This document shows positions 5,449-5,469 of a stretch of 5,469 nt of DNA, one piece after another. The notes under the pieces are model-generated. The model made no database searches, was not told the DNA's origin, and was given only the letters and a program-made list of their open reading frames with translations. Each line of letters begins with the position of its first letter. Within the stretch, counting starts at the first letter, position 1. Where the stretch lies: assembly GCA_030639955.1 (NCBI GenBank), contig DAOWKH010000007.1, positions 1 through 5,469 of the forward strand, given 5' to 3'. The translations under genes were made by a program, and so were the position numbers. This DNA comes from Candidatus Omnitrophota bacterium (lineage in GTDB: Bacteria; Omnitrophota; 4484-213).

Positions 5449-5469
5449 TTTACTTCCCCAATCACCCAA

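Noticed and set aside
5449..5469. N-terminal extension of PurD to the window edge
   Set aside because: The frame is open, but the seven extra residues are not family-like and ATG 5448 has a good ribosome site and the conserved N terminus.

Overview
The window is a compact, one-directional (minus-strand) gene cluster from a bacterial chromosome. Reading 5'->3' on the minus strand, the order is purD, purE, a fused TsaC/Sua5-type threonylcarbamoyl-AMP synthase plus low-molecular-weight phosphatase, rpiB, tRNA-Ser(CGA), tRNA-Ser(GCT), a PAS/HD-GYP protein, and a YibQ-type divergent polysaccharide deacetylase. Protein genes overlap by 1 to 32 nt (purD/purE 20, purE/fusion 32, fusion/rpiB GTGA, HD-GYP/deacetylase TGATG). 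Even the rpiB stop codon shares its last base with the first base of a tRNA. No convincing promoter or T-run terminator is visible, so the cluster probably lies inside a longer transcription unit that enters from beyond position 5469 and leaves past position 1.

The organism cannot be named from sequence alone. The AT-leaning coding sequence, tight overlaps, the TsaC-phosphatase fusion, and short GC-rich palindromes with degenerate heptamer repeats scattered between and inside genes resemble an uncultured Gram-negative lineage such as Omnitrophota. This is recollection-based inference. Both tRNA genes encode their CCA ends.

Functionally, purD and purE are purine-synthesis steps; purK is not in the window. 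The fusion gene followed by rpiB matches the Bacillus subtilis order ywlC-ywlE-ywlF with the first two joined. The phosphatase P-loop carries the threonine typical of YwlE protein-arginine phosphatases. The two serine tRNAs (anticodons CGA and GCT) sit between rpiB and a signalling/envelope pair: a probable c-di-GMP phosphodiesterase and a membrane-anchored deacetylase-fold protein.

The most interesting content is the repeat material. A GC-rich palindrome with heptamer repeats sits in frame inside purD, adding about 22 residues to a loop. A similar GC-rich palindrome next to a strikingly 7-bp-phased array fills the tRNA-tRNA spacer. The CCA tails of both tRNAs form the first bases of downstream hairpins. 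A 12-bp perfect hairpin lies just after the deacetylase gene. Together they suggest a family of small palindromic elements that tolerate, or target, coding sequence and tRNA ends.
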